DNA of 64,000 nucleotides. It comes from Streptomyces naganishii JCM 4654. GTDB taxonomy: Bacteria; Actinomycetota; Actinomycetes; Streptomycetales; Streptomycetaceae. Location: NCBI RefSeq assembly GCF_014650575.1, contig NZ_BMVF01000005.1, forward strand, positions 186,001 to 250,000, read 5' to 3'. The position numbers and the translations under genes are program-made. Under the pieces are notes generated by a model. It ran no database searches, was not told where the DNA came from, and saw only the letters and a list, made by a program, of their open reading frames with translations. Shown here piece by piece: positions 62,662 through 64,000 of this stretch; within the stretch, counting starts at the first letter, position 1, and each line of letters starts with the position of its first letter.

Positions 62662-63360
62662 GTGAAACTCGTGATATTCGGGGCGAACGGGCCGACCGGA
62701 CGGCAGGCCACCGCGCAGGCGATCGCGGAAGGGCACACGGTCACGGCCGTCACCCGCCACCCCGGCGATTTCCCGCTCAGCGACCCGCGGCTGCGCGTGG
62801 CGGGCGCCGATGTGCTCGATCCGGGCGCTGTCGAGAGCGCCGTGGCCGGGCAGGACGCGGTGATCTCGGCGGTCGGCGTGCCCTACGGCCTCAAACCCGT
62901 CACCGTGTACTCCGACGGCATGCGCCACATCATGCGGGCCATGACGAAGCAGGGCGTCCGGCGCCTGGTCTGCGTGACCTCGACCGTGCTCTTCGGCGTA
63001 CCGGCGCCGGACGAGACCTTCTTCTTCCGGGCGGTGCTCGAACCCCTCATCGCCCGCACCATCGGGCGCACCGTGTACGACGACATGCGGCGCATGGAAG
63101 GGATCGTGACCGACGGCGACCACGACTGGACGATCCTGCGCCCGGCCGGCCTCTTCGACGCGGACCAGGTCAGCGACTACCGGATCGCCACTTCCCGCCT
63201 CCCCGGCCGGTTCACCTCGCGCGCCGACCTGGGGAACGCGCTGCTGCGCCAGGCGACCGGTGGCCGCCATGTGCGCGCCTTCCTCGACGTCCGCACCACG
63301 CAGGGAGTGCCGGGCTTCCTCGACGTCATCCGCAAGGAGGCACTCGGCGGCAGGAAATGA
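62662..63360 (+). CDS. NAD(P)-binding Rossmann protein (SDR/NmrA-like)
   Basis: A 232-residue atypical short-chain dehydrogenase. The dinucleotide motif VIFGANGPTGRQATAQAIAEG starts at residue 4. VISAVGVPYGL, VCVTSTVLFG and DHDWTILRPAGLFD are typical of the NAD(P)H-binding group used in redox or quinone metabolism. The GTG at 62662 gives a start directly before the first strand, with GAGAGGG about 10 bp upstream. It lies 50 bp upstream of the sigma factor gene on the same strand, which may link them. Confidence 0.85.
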   Translation: MKLVIFGANGPTGRQATAQAIAEGHTVTAVTRHPGDFPLSDPRLRVAGADVLDPGAVESAVAGQDAVISAVGVPYGLKPVTVYSDGMRHIMRAMTKQGVRRLVCVTSTVLFGVPAPDETFFFRAVLEPLIARTIGRTVYDDMRRMEGIVTDGDHDWTILRPAGLFDADQVSDYRIATSRLPGRFTSRADLGNALLRQATGGRHVRAFLDVRTTQGVPGFLDVIRKEALGGRK

Positions 63361-63410
63361 GAGTTCGGTACGACCGGGTGGACCCGTGGCACACGACAGG
63401 GAGGACGACG

Positions 63411-64000
63411 ATGGCAGGCACGCCCGACGAGAGCGCGGCGACGGGCCGGGCGGACGATCCGGCGTACGACGCCACACGGCTCTTCGCCGGCCATCGCGAG
63501 CTCCTGTTCTCCGTCGTCTACAACATGCTCGGCAGCGTCGCCGACACCGAGGACGTGCTCCAGGAGACCTGGCTGTCCTGGTCCGGCAAGAACAGCCGGG
63601 CGCCGCTTGCGGAGATCGGCAATCCGCGCGCCTACCTCGTACGCGTCGCGGTGAACCACGCGCTCGCCCGGCGGGCCGCCATCGCCGTCCGCCGTGAGAC
63701 GTACGTCGGTCCCTGGCTGCCCGAACCCCTGGTCACCGACACCGCCACCGGCTCCGTCCCCGACACGGCCGACCAGGCGGTGCGCGCGGACTCGGTCTCC
63801 ATGGCCCTGCTGGTGGTCCTGGAGACCCTCACGCCCCTGGAACGGGCCGTGTTCGTCCTGCACGAGGTGTTCGGTTACCCCCACACCGAGATCGCCGGCG
63901 TGCTCGACCGCAGCCCCGCCTCCGTGCGCCAGCTCGCCCACCGCGCCCGCGCGCACGTGCGCGCCCGCCGCCCCCGCTACCGCGCCCACCCCCGCGTCCG
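63411..64000 (+). CDS. SigJ-like ECF sigma factor (runs off the window)
   Basis: About 197 codons are visible. Region 2 is seen in LLFSVVYNMLGSVADTEDVLQETWL, split over about residues 33-58. Region 4 is in LTPLERAVFVLHEVFGYPHTEIAGVL and SVRQLAHRARAHV. This style matches SigJ/ECF41-type factors, which carry a C-terminal SnoaL-like domain in place of a separate anti-sigma; that part would lie beyond the window. Such genes often sit beside an oxidoreductase or carboxymuconolactone decarboxylase-like gene; here a Rossmann protein gene precedes. ATG at 63411 follows GGGAGGACGACG. Confidence 0.87.
   Translation, partial: MAGTPDESAATGRADDPAYDATRLFAGHRELLFSVVYNMLGSVADTEDVLQETWLSWSGKNSRAPLAEIGNPRAYLVRVAVNHALARRAAIAVRRETYVGPWLPEPLVTDTATGSVPDTADQAVRADSVSMALLVVLETLTPLERAVFVLHEVFGYPHTEIAGVLDRSPASVRQLAHRARAHVRARRPRYRAHPRV

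Overview
The window is actinobacterial chromosomal DNA, almost certainly Streptomyces. It has very high GC, GTG starts, GC-rich hairpin terminators, lysX, an ergothioneine operon, two SpoIIE-type phosphatases, a class F sortase and a PAS-GGDEF-EAL protein beside a SCO0930-type lipoprotein. From memory, the gene order from the lipoprotein through rmdA, sdhCAB, olsBA and egt resembles the SCO0885-SCO0930 part of S. coelicolor. About 60 protein genes fill nearly all of the sequence. I see no tRNA, rRNA, CRISPR array, prophage or intact insertion sequence.

Layout. 1-5.3 kb: tail of an unknown gene, DUF3224, lipase maturation factor, SpoIIE phosphatase, Fpg/Nei glycosylase. 5.4-7.4 kb: an ECF sigma gene, a conserved unknown and a zinc anti-sigma gene on one strand. 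7.7-15.4 kb: CapA, amino-acid permease, universal stress protein, LysX, polysaccharide deacetylase. 15.4-20.2 kb: surface region with a class F sortase, two low-complexity proteins with wall-anchor-like tails but no LPXTG, a gene-free repeat tract, and a Pro-rich/DUF4239 pair. 20.5-24.6 kb: lipoprotein, methyltransferase, c-di-GMP enzyme. 24.7-27.5 kb: two LysR genes and an NmrA-like gene. 27.6-32.9 kb: sdhCAB, then an olsB-olsA-like pair. 32.9-39.5 kb: GNAT, short UvrA, flavin oxidoreductase, a HAD gene split by a palindrome, dodecin, a sugar-binding lipoprotein. 39.5-44.0 kb: egtABCD. 44.3-53.6 kb: PARG-like, PemK-like, SufR-like regulator, amidase, Ser/Thr kinase, second SpoIIE phosphatase, esterase. 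53.8-64 kb: redox and regulatory genes (FMN reductase/TetR, FAD monooxygenase, thioredoxin, disulfide reductase, deformylase, BlaI/M56, TPR, pirin, NAD(P)-binding protein, SigJ-like sigma).

Common themes are redox homeostasis (ergothioneine, thioredoxin with a SigR-type promoter, flavin enzymes, pirin), membrane and wall remodelling (LysX, ornithine-lipid acyltransferases, deacetylase, sortase), and signalling (c-di-GMP, two phosphatases, Ser/Thr kinase, two ECF sigmas).

The most unusual signals are an 81-bp palindrome inserted in frame into a HAD gene, three CGAAC-N2-GTTCG operators at an exact 15-bp period over a monooxygenase promoter, a leaderless sdhC promoter with a dyad in a 19-bp spacer, and several short phased repeat arrays in gaps between genes. 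No database search was run; family names come from recognised motifs.
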